Position numbers and translations under genes: made by a program. This document shows, piece after piece, positions 45,293 to 52,345 of a DNA stretch of 54,760 bases. The stretch is from the NCBI GenBank assembly GCA_029567375.1, contig JAKQLB010000166.1:1-54760 (forward strand). The letters run 5' to 3'. The number at the start of each line of letters is the position of its first letter. Position 1 is the first letter of the stretch. The DNA is from Bacteroidota bacterium (lineage in GTDB: Bacteria; Bacteroidota; Bacteroidia; Bacteroidales; UBA932). The notes under the pieces were generated by a model. The model searched no databases, had not been told where the DNA came from, and saw only the letters and a list, made by a program, of their open reading frames with translations.

Positions 45293-46173
45293 TCAATACG
45301 ACGGAGACTGGAGCCGCGGCTTATCTCGGATGTGATGCTTATAGACTTGTCTGTCTTGTAGGTGCAGGAAGAGGCTCCGGAACACTCTACATCAAGACGT
45401 CTTGTCACATATATGCTTGCTTTGGCCGTACCTGAAAGGTCGATTTCTGCATCTTTGGTCTTCATATCTTCAGCCACGATAGAGCTGACACCGCTACCTT
45501 CGAGAGAAACTTCGTCAGCGGTACCGGAGAGGAGTGCCTTTGAGGCTCCGCTACACTCGAGATCCACCTTTTCGAATTCTCCATTCACTTCAGCTTTTGA
45601 TGCGCCGGAAATCTCAATCTCAAGTTCGTCTGCCGTAATATTGCCATATAATTTGCTTGCGCCGGATACCTTGATGTCGGCTTCTAGGAAGTCACCTTTT
45701 AGATCTCTTACAGTGGATGCCCCGCTAATTGAAACCTGAATCTCTTTTGCCACCATATTCAATCCATAGACTAGACTGGCACCGCTGAGTTTCATCACAA
45801 ATCTGCCCTTTCCACAGTCAAATTGATCATTAGTGTGGAATTTGGATGCTCCTGAAAGTGTGAGCCTGGTGAGTACCGGCATTGTTATTGTCGCTCTGGC
45901 AATTTTGTTTTCGTTCCTTAAAACTCTTCTGCTTGGATTGTCCAGACCTATGGTAAGAGTTCCCTTGGCATTCTGAACTAAAAGATATTTATCAAGATCA
46001 TCACTGATAGTAACAACAATAGAGTAGGTGTTGCCACGTATGACCTCCACGTCAAACCAATGGGAGATGTCCAGATTCTCAAAACCTTGATAGTCAAAAG
46101 TTTTTACTGTTTGTGCGTTGCTTGTGAGCATAAAGCCCAGAATTGCTGCAAATGTTAGGATAATACGTTTCAT
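45289..46173 (-). CDS. GIN-domain (DUF2807) repeat protein
   Basis: A 294-residue exported protein, signal MKRIILTFAAILGFMLTSNAQ. Nine repeats of an SGASK-like step (SGASK, SGASL, SGAST, SGVSS, SGTAK) recur every 18-23 residues, giving a right-handed beta-helix like other GIN (auto-transporter adhesin head) domains. The family is wide in Bacteroidetes and usually sits with ECF sigma/anti-sigma genes, as here; role unknown (surface or periplasmic). Two 12-base direct repeats lie just upstream. Confidence 0.85.
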   Translation of the reverse strand: MKRIILTFAAILGFMLTSNAQTVKTFDYQGFENLDISHWFDVEVIRGNTYSIVVTISDDLDKYLLVQNAKGTLTIGLDNPSRRVLRNENKIARATITMPVLTRLTLSGASKFHTNDQFDCGKGRFVMKLSGASLVYGLNMVAKEIQVSISGASTVRDLKGDFLEADIKVSGASKLYGNITADELEIEISGASKAEVNGEFEKVDLECSGASKALLSGTADEVSLEGSGVSSIVAEDMKTKDAEIDLSGTAKASIYVTRRLDVECSGASSCTYKTDKSISITSEISRGSSLRRID

Positions 46174-46181
46174 TTCAGTTG

Positions 46182-46211
46182 TTTTTATTGTTCTAATTAT
46201 TTTTATTGTTC
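46182..46211 (-). repeat. 12-base direct repeats before the GIN gene
   Basis: TTTTTATTGTTC occurs at 46182-46193 and 46200-46211 (plus strand), i.e. GAACAATAAAAA twice on the coding strand, in the 45-base gap between the anti-sigma stop and the GIN gene start. Perhaps a recent duplication; function unknown. Confidence 0.6.
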
Positions 46212-46218
46212 CTATTAA

Positions 46219-46764
46219 TTATAAGTGACGGATACGTCGGTGCGTAAGCGATGCCAGATATTTCCTGAGTTCGATTACGCTTTCTACCCTTCGGTTGTAG
46301 TATTCCTTGAGCACTTCGGCTTTTTCTTGCTTACTCATCTCTTCGGGAAGTACTTCCATAAGGGGAATGTACTCGGAGGTGATGCTTTCCAGAGTGTTAA
46401 AATGTTCACTTACTCCGTTATCGGGAGCATAAGCTGTCAGTGACGACAGATGCTCATAACTCTCTCTTACCACATCCATATAGGCATTATAGATATCCTG
46501 CGGATCTTCCATAACTGCCACGGTTTTAGAGAAGCTCACACTCTTTACGCTCATAGTCTTGATCAGCAGATTGGCTCCAAAAATCATCATTATAGATGCA
46601 GCAACAGGGAAGAGTACTGCCTTCCAGAATACTCGTTTGCGTCGTGTATTCCTGCGGAATTCAATCCTTTTAGCAGGATTGGCTTTCTCTAAAAACCTCT
46701 CGAAATGGCCCTCTGCAGGCTCCATATCGTCAAGCATTTTCCTTATGTTCTCCAATTCTTTCAT
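46219..46764 (-). CDS. Putative anti-sigma factor (membrane)
   Basis: A 181-residue protein with a ~50-residue N-terminal cytoplasmic part (ENIRKMLDDMEPAEGHFERFLEKA), one hydrophobic segment (AVLFPVAASIMMIFGANLLI, about 49-68) and a periplasmic, helical C-terminus. No zinc ZAS motif (HXXXCXXC) is seen, so it is not a standard ZAS anti-sigma. The assignment rests on the 4-base overlap (ATGA) with the ECF sigma gene and the single-span topology. A small membrane regulator of another type is possible. Confidence 0.6.
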   Translation of the reverse strand: MKELENIRKMLDDMEPAEGHFERFLEKANPAKRIEFRRNTRRKRVFWKAVLFPVAASIMMIFGANLLIKTMSVKSVSFSKTVAVMEDPQDIYNAYMDVVRESYEHLSSLTAYAPDNGVSEHFNTLESITSEYIPLMEVLPEEMSKQEKAEVLKEYYNRRVESVIELRKYLASLTHRRIRHL

Positions 46765-47261
46765 TTTTCCAATATTTTTAAAAGCATTGCCTTTCCTCTA
46801 CTAACCTGGGAGCGAATCGTTACCTCTTTCTGTTCCGTTATTTGGGATATCTCCTGATAATCCATTCCCTCAAAAAGAGAGAGGGTCAAAACCAACCGAT
46901 AGGGATCTTTCATTGTTTCAAGTGCCTCTTTAACCCGTTTTACCTCTTCCTTTGTGGAAATTACCATTTCAGCACTCTCTTCTGCGGAAAGACTTTCAGG
47001 TTGTTCATAACTCTCTTTGAAAATCTGTTCCCTTTTGATGACCCTCAATCTGTCAATAGACCTTCTGATACAGGTGCGAATGAGCCAGGCAGAGATCTGA
47101 GCGGGTTCTGCGGGCGGGGTTTCCATCTGCAAAAAGCGCAGAAGCGTATCATGCATTATCTCTTCAGCGTCGGCACCATTGCCTACTATCCTGTAACTCG
47201 CGTTGAAAAGCCGCCTGTAGTGAGTGTCGTAAAACTTTTTGATCTCTTTCTGTGTCATCAC
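46761..47261 (-). CDS. ECF-type RNA polymerase sigma factor
   Basis: A 166-residue sigma-70-family protein. Region 2: FYDTHYRRLFNASYRIVGNGADAEEIMHDTLLRFL (8-45); region 4: the HTH ETMKDPYRLVLTLSLFEGMDYQEISQI, TEQKEVTIRSQVSRGKAMLLKIL at the end. Typical ECF length. First gene of a three-gene unit with a putative anti-sigma and a GIN protein. An AGGAG-like ribosome site lies just before the ATG (GAAAGGAGAGTG). Divergent from the dipeptidase; the intergenic palindrome may control both. Confidence 0.88.
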   Translation of the reverse strand: MMTQKEIKKFYDTHYRRLFNASYRIVGNGADAEEIMHDTLLRFLQMETPPAEPAQISAWLIRTCIRRSIDRLRVIKREQIFKESYEQPESLSAEESAEMVISTKEEVKRVKEALETMKDPYRLVLTLSLFEGMDYQEISQITEQKEVTIRSQVSRGKAMLLKILEK

Positions 47262-47295
47262 TCTCCTTTCTATCTATAAGACGGAGCTTTACTCC

Positions 47296-47319
47296 AATTG
47301 TTGCAACTGTTGCACAATT
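47296..47319. promoter_or_regulatory. 23-24 base palindrome in the sigma/dipeptidase divergent region
   Basis: AATTG-t-TGCAAC-T-GTTGCA-CAATT: a perfect TGCAAC/GTTGCA core around one base, extended by AATTG/CAATT with one bulged base on the left. It overlaps the -33 box of the dipeptidase promoter, as a repressor site would. Binding protein not identifiable from the sequence. Confidence 0.55.
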
Positions 47320-47340
47320 TCTTGATAATTCGTAAATTTG
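47310..47340 (+). promoter_or_regulatory. Promoter of the dipeptidase gene
   Basis: TTG at 47310-47312, 20 bases, then TAAATTTG at 47333-47340 (exact), 39 bases before the ATG at 47380. An in-frame ATG at 47338 lies inside the -7 box and so is ruled out as start. Confidence 0.7.
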
Positions 47341-47379
47341 AGAATTATTTATGTAACCTTAAAAAATTGTTTATTTTTT

Positions 47380-48498
47380 ATGATATTCTTATTGGATTCC
47401 CACTGTGACTCTCCGCTGATGCTGGTCAAGGGCGCAGATTTCGGGCAGACAGTCCAGCAAGGCTATACTCCGGGTAAGTTTCCTGTTACGCATGTGGATT
47501 TTGCAAAAATGAAAAAGGGAGGGGTCAACGGCTCTTTTTTCGCTATTTATACCTCAAACTCCCTCTCTCCGGATGAGTCTACCCGAAGGGCTTTCGAGCT
47601 TATCTCCGGGGTTTATGATGCTGTAGAGCAGAATCCGGACAAGGTGGCCTTTGCCACTACTCCCGCACAGGCTAAACGCAATAAAAAGAACGGACTGATC
47701 TCCATTTTCCTGGGTATGGAAAATGGAGATCCGATACAGAAGGATCTCTCCATGCTCAGGATGTTTTATCGTCTGGGTGTAAGGTATCTTACATTGACAC
47801 ACGCCGGCAATAATGAGATTTGTGACTCCTGTGCCCCAAAGGAGAAACGTTGGGGTGGCGTAAGTCCCTTCGGAAAAGAGGTAATTGAAGAGTGCAACCG
47901 TCTTGGAATGCTTATCGACGTATCACATATCTCCGATGACTCATTTTGGGATGTTCTCAAATATTCCAAGGCACCTGTAGTGGCTACACACTCCTGCTGT
48001 CGTGCACTTGCCTCACATTCACGTAATATGAGCGACGAAATGATCGTAGCTTTGGCAGATAAAGGAGGTGTGATTCAGATCAATTTTTATCCCGCTTTTC
48101 TCGATAATGAGTATGCAGCATCTGAGATATGGGATCTGGAGGATATTTTTGAGTTAGCTGACAAGGCCTGGCAGAAAGATAAATCAAATGTAGAACTTCA
48201 GCAACAACTTGAAAAGTCCGTCATCGATATGAATGCTATTAAGAAACCCTCCTACAAAAGAGTTGTGGACCATATCGACCATGTGGTCAGTCTTGTAGGC
48301 GTTAAACATGTAGGACTCGGCAGCGATTTCGACGGTATAAACACCACTCCGAAAGGTCTCGAGGATATCAGCAAAATACAGCGAATAATCATCGAGCTAC
48401 GCAGACGCGGCTATAAGGAGCATGAAATCAAGGCGATTGCCGGAGGCAATTTCTTCCGTGTGATGGATGCAGTCCAGAGGTTTGCTGACGAAGAATAA
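47380..48498 (+). CDS. Membrane-dipeptidase-family peptidase (M19)
   Basis: A 372-residue zinc peptidase of the renal dipeptidase family, starting at 47380 (MIFLLDSHCDSP) by its promoter. Metal ligands fit the family: His8 and Asp10 in SHCD, Glu in FLGMENG, His in DVSHIS and the His in ATHSCCRALASHSRN; Asp in GLGSDFDG completes the site. No signal peptide: MIFLLDSHCDSP is core sequence. Probably cytoplasmic or export-independent; cleaves dipeptides. Followed by the aldolase gene after 32 bases. Confidence 0.92.
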   Translation: MIFLLDSHCDSPLMLVKGADFGQTVQQGYTPGKFPVTHVDFAKMKKGGVNGSFFAIYTSNSLSPDESTRRAFELISGVYDAVEQNPDKVAFATTPAQAKRNKKNGLISIFLGMENGDPIQKDLSMLRMFYRLGVRYLTLTHAGNNEICDSCAPKEKRWGGVSPFGKEVIEECNRLGMLIDVSHISDDSFWDVLKYSKAPVVATHSCCRALASHSRNMSDEMIVALADKGGVIQINFYPAFLDNEYAASEIWDLEDIFELADKAWQKDKSNVELQQQLEKSVIDMNAIKKPSYKRVVDHIDHVVSLVGVKHVGLGSDFDGINTTPKGLEDISKIQRIIIELRRRGYKEHEIKAIAGGNFFRVMDAVQRFADEE

Positions 48499-48530
48499 TC
48501 CTTTTTTGCAACAAATTATTTTGATAAGAT

Positions 48531-49187
48531 ATGAAATTTTTTATCGATACTGCCAATCTGGAGCAGATTAAAGAGGCTCAGGCACTCGGAGTCCTGGACG
48601 GAGTTACTACCAACCCTTCACTTATGGCCAAGGAGGGTATCAAGGGCGATGTCGCCATCAAGGCACACTATCAGGAAATATGTAAAATTGTTGACGGTGA
48701 CGTAAGCGCGGAAGTTTTCGGAACTGAATATGACGATATGATCCGTCAAGGTGAAGAACTTGCGGCTCTTCATCCGCAGATAACTATCAAACTTCCCTGT
48801 ACGAAAGATGGCATTCGTGCAGTAAAGTATTTCTCCGAAAAAGGAGTTAAGACCAATTGTACCCTTGTTTTTACTATGGGACAGGCACTGCTCGCAGCCA
48901 AAGCGGGAGCCACCTATGTTTCTCCCTTTGTAGGACGTCTGGATGACATTTCGAGCGACGGAGTAGCTCTAATTAAGGAAATCGTAGATGTTTTCAACTA
49001 CTACGGTTATCAGACTCAAGTTCTCGCAGCCTCAATCCGCCATACGCAGCATATCATTGACTGTATGAAAGCGGGTGCCGACGTAGCCACTTGTCCACTA
49101 AAAGCCATTCTGGGTCTTCTCAACCATCCTCTGACAGATAAAGGTGTGGAAATCTTCGTGGCGGATGCCAGGAAAATGGAAGGCTGA
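48531..49187 (+). CDS. fsa: Transaldolase/fructose-6-phosphate aldolase family
   Basis: A 218-residue TIM-barrel of the short transaldolase (TalC/FSA) type: MKFFIDTANLEQI at the start, DGVTTNPSLMAKEG, ITIKLPCT with the Schiff-base Lys, CTLVFTMGQALLAAKAGATYVSPFVGRLDD near the end of the core. Whether it is a true transaldolase or an FSA cannot be decided from motifs, since both share this fold. Its TGA overlaps the next ATG by one base (TGATG). Confidence 0.9.
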   Translation: MKFFIDTANLEQIKEAQALGVLDGVTTNPSLMAKEGIKGDVAIKAHYQEICKIVDGDVSAEVFGTEYDDMIRQGEELAALHPQITIKLPCTKDGIRAVKYFSEKGVKTNCTLVFTMGQALLAAKAGATYVSPFVGRLDDISSDGVALIKEIVDVFNYYGYQTQVLAASIRHTQHIIDCMKAGADVATCPLKAILGLLNHPLTDKGVEIFVADARKMEG

Positions 49188-49660
49188 TGAGAAGCTATAA
49201 GGAAAAATTCATGCGCCTTGCGATTGACCTCGCTGCTGAAAATATTAAAAACGGGGGAGGCCCTTTCGGTGCTGTAATAGTAAAAGATGGTGACGTGGTG
49301 GCCACCGGATGCAACCGCGTAACAGCTTCCAATGACCCTACAGCCCATGCAGAGGTAAGTGCAATTCGTGCAGCCTGTAAGGCACTTGATACATTTGTTC
49401 TCGAAGGATGCGAAATCTACTCCTCCTGTGAACCCTGTCCGATGTGCCTCGGAGCCATCTATTGGGCTCATCTCGATAAACTCTATTATGCCGCCAACAA
49501 ACACGATGCTGCTAATGCCGGCTTCGACGACTCCTTCATATATAAGGAACTTGAACTAAAGCCGGAAGATCGCCGCCTTAAAACCGAGATGCTGCTACAA
49601 AAAGAAGCCCTCCGGGTTTTCGAATCCTGGAAGACTCAAGAAGACAAAGTGGAGTATTGA
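49187..49660 (+). CDS. Guanine deaminase-like nucleoside deaminase
   Basis: A 157-residue zinc deaminase: HAE with His54 and Glu56, PCPMC with Cys84 and Cys87, and GGPFGAVIVKDG at 24-35. AGFDDSFIYKELEL near 125 is typical of bacterial GuaD (guanine to xanthine) rather than TadA, which acts on tRNA, but a TadA-type role cannot be fully excluded. It is coupled to the aldolase gene by a one-base overlap, an association with no obvious pathway logic. Its 3' end is followed by decayed heptamer repeats. Confidence 0.85.
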   Translation: MRSYKEKFMRLAIDLAAENIKNGGGPFGAVIVKDGDVVATGCNRVTASNDPTAHAEVSAIRAACKALDTFVLEGCEIYSSCEPCPMCLGAIYWAHLDKLYYAANKHDAANAGFDDSFIYKELELKPEDRRLKTEMLLQKEALRVFESWKTQEDKVEY

Positions 49661-49748
49661 GTGTGTTGTCTGTAGTCAGTAGTGGCAGGCTACTCGGAAC
49701 TCAGAACATGCAACTCGCATCACTTACAACTCCACATACCCCGTAATA
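49661..49748. repeat. Decayed heptamer repeats between convergent 3' ends
   Basis: From 49662: TGTGTTG, TCTGTAG, TCAGTAG, TGGCAGG (TAG on the guaD-like coding strand); then at 49692-49719 ACTCGGA, ACTCAGA, ACATGCA, ACTCGCA, four 7-base units. GAACTCAGAAC (49697-49707) also occurs at 33915-33925 next to the pckA repeat. Confidence 0.6.
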
Positions 49749-50912
49749 CTAAAGCCCTAATGCCTCTTCTATCTGCTGCATTACAGCATAACGGTTCAAG
49801 TCGGCACGGTTGGCAAAGACCAGAACGAGAGTTTCGCTCTCGGGATAACGTGCAGCCAGTATTTTAAATCCGCCGTTATCGCCGGTATGATAAATTTTCA
49901 GAGGTGAGGTCTCCGTTGCCGGCTCAATAAACCAGCCATATCCATACCAGGTATTGGGACGGTTTTGATAGCTGCTGAATTTGCTGCCGCTTACTTTTAT
50001 TTGGGGTGTATGTGCAGCATTCAGCATTTCTTTTCCAAGTACCGTATGGTTGCGAAGAGCTTTTTCCCATAATATAAATTCGTGGGTTGAAGTGTACATA
50101 CCGCCGTCCGCTTTGGTTGCGAAAAAGTTGACCTCACCATAATCATACTCGTACCACTCCTTCTTAGTTTCTTTATCTATCTCGCTTGCTGTACGCTCCT
50201 CAGGCATATTTGAGACATCTTCATATTCATATCCATGAGCCATATTCGGTATAAGGTCCTCTTTATCTGCCTCGAAAAAGAGAGTTTGCTCCATTCCTGC
50301 CGGAATAAAAATATTCTCCTTCACATATTCTACGAAGGGCATTCCTGAAACTTTCTCCACAATTGACGCAACAACCAGGAATGTAGGATTGATATATTCA
50401 TATTCTGTTCCCGGCTCAAAATGAAGGAAATCGAGGTCAGGCAGATATTGCATTACAATCTCTTCCGTAGCGATCAGATTGCGCTCTTTATCGCTCCTAT
50501 CACGCGCATCGGGAATACCTGACGAGTGGGAGAGAAGATGTTTTATCTGAATTTTTTCATAAAAATCAGCCTTATACTCAGGGAAATAGCTCTTCACGTT
50601 ATCCTCCAGCGAAAGTTTTCCTTGCTCAGCGAGTTGTAGTACTGCTACTGCCGTAAATTGTTTTGACACTGAGGCAATGTTGAAAAATGTGTTGCCGTCA
50701 ATAGCGGCTCCGCTCTCGAGGTCGGCTATGCCGTAACCTTTGTCTAAAATTATCTCATCACCTTGTAGGACAAGTACTGCTGCACCAGGTTCATCTGACG
50801 GAAATAGTTCAGAAAAGATGGAATCGATTTTCGAGGCTGCCACATCCTTTGGAGTTGGGGAACAGGCTGCGATAAACGTTGCTGCCATAATTAATAGAAT
50901 TGTTCTTTTCAT
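49749..50912 (-). CDS. Beta-lactamase-fold serine hydrolase lipoprotein
   Basis: A 387-residue predicted lipoprotein from the ATG at 50912 (signal MKRTILLIMAATFIAAC, Cys17); an earlier in-frame ATG adds 8 residues with no signal character. Active-site motifs: Ser81-x-x-Lys84 (SVSK), a Tyr-x-Asn element in EYEYINPTF, and HTGDNGG in place of KTG. This is the class C beta-lactamase/penicillin-binding-like fold (EstB, D-peptidase or esterase type); the His-for-Lys in the last motif fits peptidase/esterase relatives better than a beta-lactamase. Located in the cell envelope. Substrate unknown. Confidence 0.85.
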   Translation of the reverse strand: MKRTILLIMAATFIAACSPTPKDVAASKIDSIFSELFPSDEPGAAVLVLQGDEIILDKGYGIADLESGAAIDGNTFFNIASVSKQFTAVAVLQLAEQGKLSLEDNVKSYFPEYKADFYEKIQIKHLLSHSSGIPDARDRSDKERNLIATEEIVMQYLPDLDFLHFEPGTEYEYINPTFLVVASIVEKVSGMPFVEYVKENIFIPAGMEQTLFFEADKEDLIPNMAHGYEYEDVSNMPEERTASEIDKETKKEWYEYDYGEVNFFATKADGGMYTSTHEFILWEKALRNHTVLGKEMLNAAHTPQIKVSGSKFSSYQNRPNTWYGYGWFIEPATETSPLKIYHTGDNGGFKILAARYPESETLVLVFANRADLNRYAVMQQIEEALGL

Positions 50913-50924
50913 AATACTAAAATT

Positions 50925-51006
50925 GCTATTGGCCATTGGCTGTTAGCTTTTGGCTTGGCTAATTGCTGTTAGCCGTCAACCCTTGGCTTTAAATTGTTAA
51001 TTGCTA
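50925..51006. repeat. Second heptamer family, GCTNTTR units
   Basis: Seven-base units in register from 50925: GCTATTG, GCCATTG, GCTGTTA, GCTTTTG, then GCTTG plus GCTAATT, GCTGTTA, GCCGTCA, ACCCTTG, GCTTTAA, ATTGTTA, ATTGCTA. Imperfect but the 7-base period is clear. It sits upstream of the hydrolase ATG and beyond the cinA repeat, in the place where a promoter would be. Confidence 0.75.
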
Positions 51007-51045
51007 ATTATCTCGCACCCCGAAACCCCGCAACACCCTCAACTA

Positions 51046-51101
51046 CCCACTACATACTACACACTACCCACTACCCACTACCCACTACCCACTACCCACT
51101 C
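51046..51101 (-). repeat. Heptanucleotide tandem repeat at the cinA 3' end
   Basis: Eight 7-base units on the plus strand: CCCACTA, CATACTA, CACACTA, CCCACTA x4, CCCACTC. On the cinA coding strand the unit is TAGTGGG; the TAG at 51092-51094 is the cinA stop. Confidence 0.9.
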
Positions 51102-52345
51102 TCCTTTTCAATTTCCAGACGGAGCAGATTTAGAGCATTTGATGCAAATCTCTCTATATTGGTCACTCTGTTCGAGGAAAATTTCACCATTCGGGTGACT
51201 ACACGCTCTTTTGTGGCAACTGCAAGCCAGGCTGTGCCCACCGGCATGGTGGGAGTGCCGCCCCCAGGTCCGGCTATGCCGGTCGTAGCTATGGCATAAT
51301 CGGTGTCGAGCAGTCTGATCAATCCGGTAGACATTGCTATTGCGGTCTCCTCGCTTACTGCACCATGGGTTTCAATTGTCTCCGCAGGTACCCTGAGGAG
51401 GTTGGTCTTCACTTCATTAGCGTAGGAAATGACAGAGCCTTTGTAATAGTCGGAACAGCCCGCTACCTGTGTAATAAGCTCGGAGATTCGGCCACCCGTA
51501 CAGGATTCGGCCACTGCGAGCGTTCTGCCCAGACTCCTTAGTTTACGCCCTATGACAGTCTGCAGGTTATCCTCGCCTTCGCCATATATTGCATCACCGA
51601 TAATCTCTTTCAAGGAGGATATATAAGGGGAAAAATCCGGAGTACCCTCTCCAAAGTGGGAGAGTCTTAGTCTCACTCCTATGGTAGGGTTGGGCAAATA
51701 TGCGAGTTTTATGTTCTCCGGAAGGGCGTCCTCCCAACTCTCTATCTGTTTGGCAAGTGTGGATTCAGGAATTCCGAATGTAACAATCGTGTGATGCGTA
51801 ATATGCTCCAGATCAAAGTGATCACGGATATCATCCATCACCTTTGGCAGCAAACCCATCGTTTCAAAGGGAACTCCGGGGAGCGAATAGAGTGTGGAGG
51901 CGCCTTTAGGGCCGAGTTTGCGGAAAACCATGCAGGGAGCTGTACCCAGTTCGTTGGGAATTACCTCACAGGTGTCCGGTACGGTGGCCTGCTCTATGTT
52001 TGACTCAATCATAGGAATACCTCTGGCACTCATAAGTCTCTCTATTATCCGATATTGTTCCTCCGAGCGGACAAACGATGAAGCTCCCGATAACTCTTTT
52101 AGAGCGAGTTTGGTAATATCGTCCCTGGTGGGGCCCAGGCCCCCTGTTACTATCACTATATCAGTGTTATCCAGACATAACTGCAATCTTGAGACAATCT
52201 CCTCGTGGAGATCACCTACAGAGAAGTGATAGCGTACTCTTATGCCGATGCGGTTGAGAGCCCTCGATATCTCGGCAGAATTGGTATTGACTATCTGACC
52301 GATGAGTATTTCATCACCGATGGTACATATTGATGCTGTTGTCAT
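51092..52345 (-). CDS. cinA: CinA-like competence/damage-inducible protein
   Basis: A 417-residue CinA with two domains. N-terminal molybdopterin-binding-like domain (1 to ~170: SICTIGDEILIGQ, VIVTGGLGPTRDD) with ADP-ribose pyrophosphatase activity in studied members; C-terminal NMN deamidase domain (~260 to end: LAVAESCTGGRISE, VISYANEVK, GIAGPGGGTP). It recycles pyridine nucleotides. Start overlaps pyrD by 4 bases, so they are cotranscribed. The stop codon is provided by the first repeat unit. Confidence 0.95.
   Translation of the reverse strand: MTTASICTIGDEILIGQIVNTNSAEISRALNRIGIRVRYHFSVGDLHEEIVSRLQLCLDNTDIVIVTGGLGPTRDDITKLALKELSGASSFVRSEEQYRIIERLMSARGIPMIESNIEQATVPDTCEVIPNELGTAPCMVFRKLGPKGASTLYSLPGVPFETMGLLPKVMDDIRDHFDLEHITHHTIVTFGIPESTLAKQIESWEDALPENIKLAYLPNPTIGVRLRLSHFGEGTPDFSPYISSLKEIIGDAIYGEGEDNLQTVIGRKLRSLGRTLAVAESCTGGRISELITQVAGCSDYYKGSVISYANEVKTNLLRVPAETIETHGAVSEETAIAMSTGLIRLLDTDYAIATTGIAGPGGGTPTMPVGTAWLAVATKERVVTRMVKFSSNRVTNIERFASNALNLLRLEIEKESG

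Noticed and set aside
47338-47379. Upstream start for the dipeptidase
   Set aside because: That ATG lies inside the -7 promoter element; the internal ATG begins at the conserved SHCD block.
49187-49660. tRNA adenosine deaminase TadA
   Set aside because: HAE and PCPMC are shared by both, but AGFDDSFIY and the GGPFGAV start match GuaD-like proteins; retained as a lesser possibility in the feature entry.
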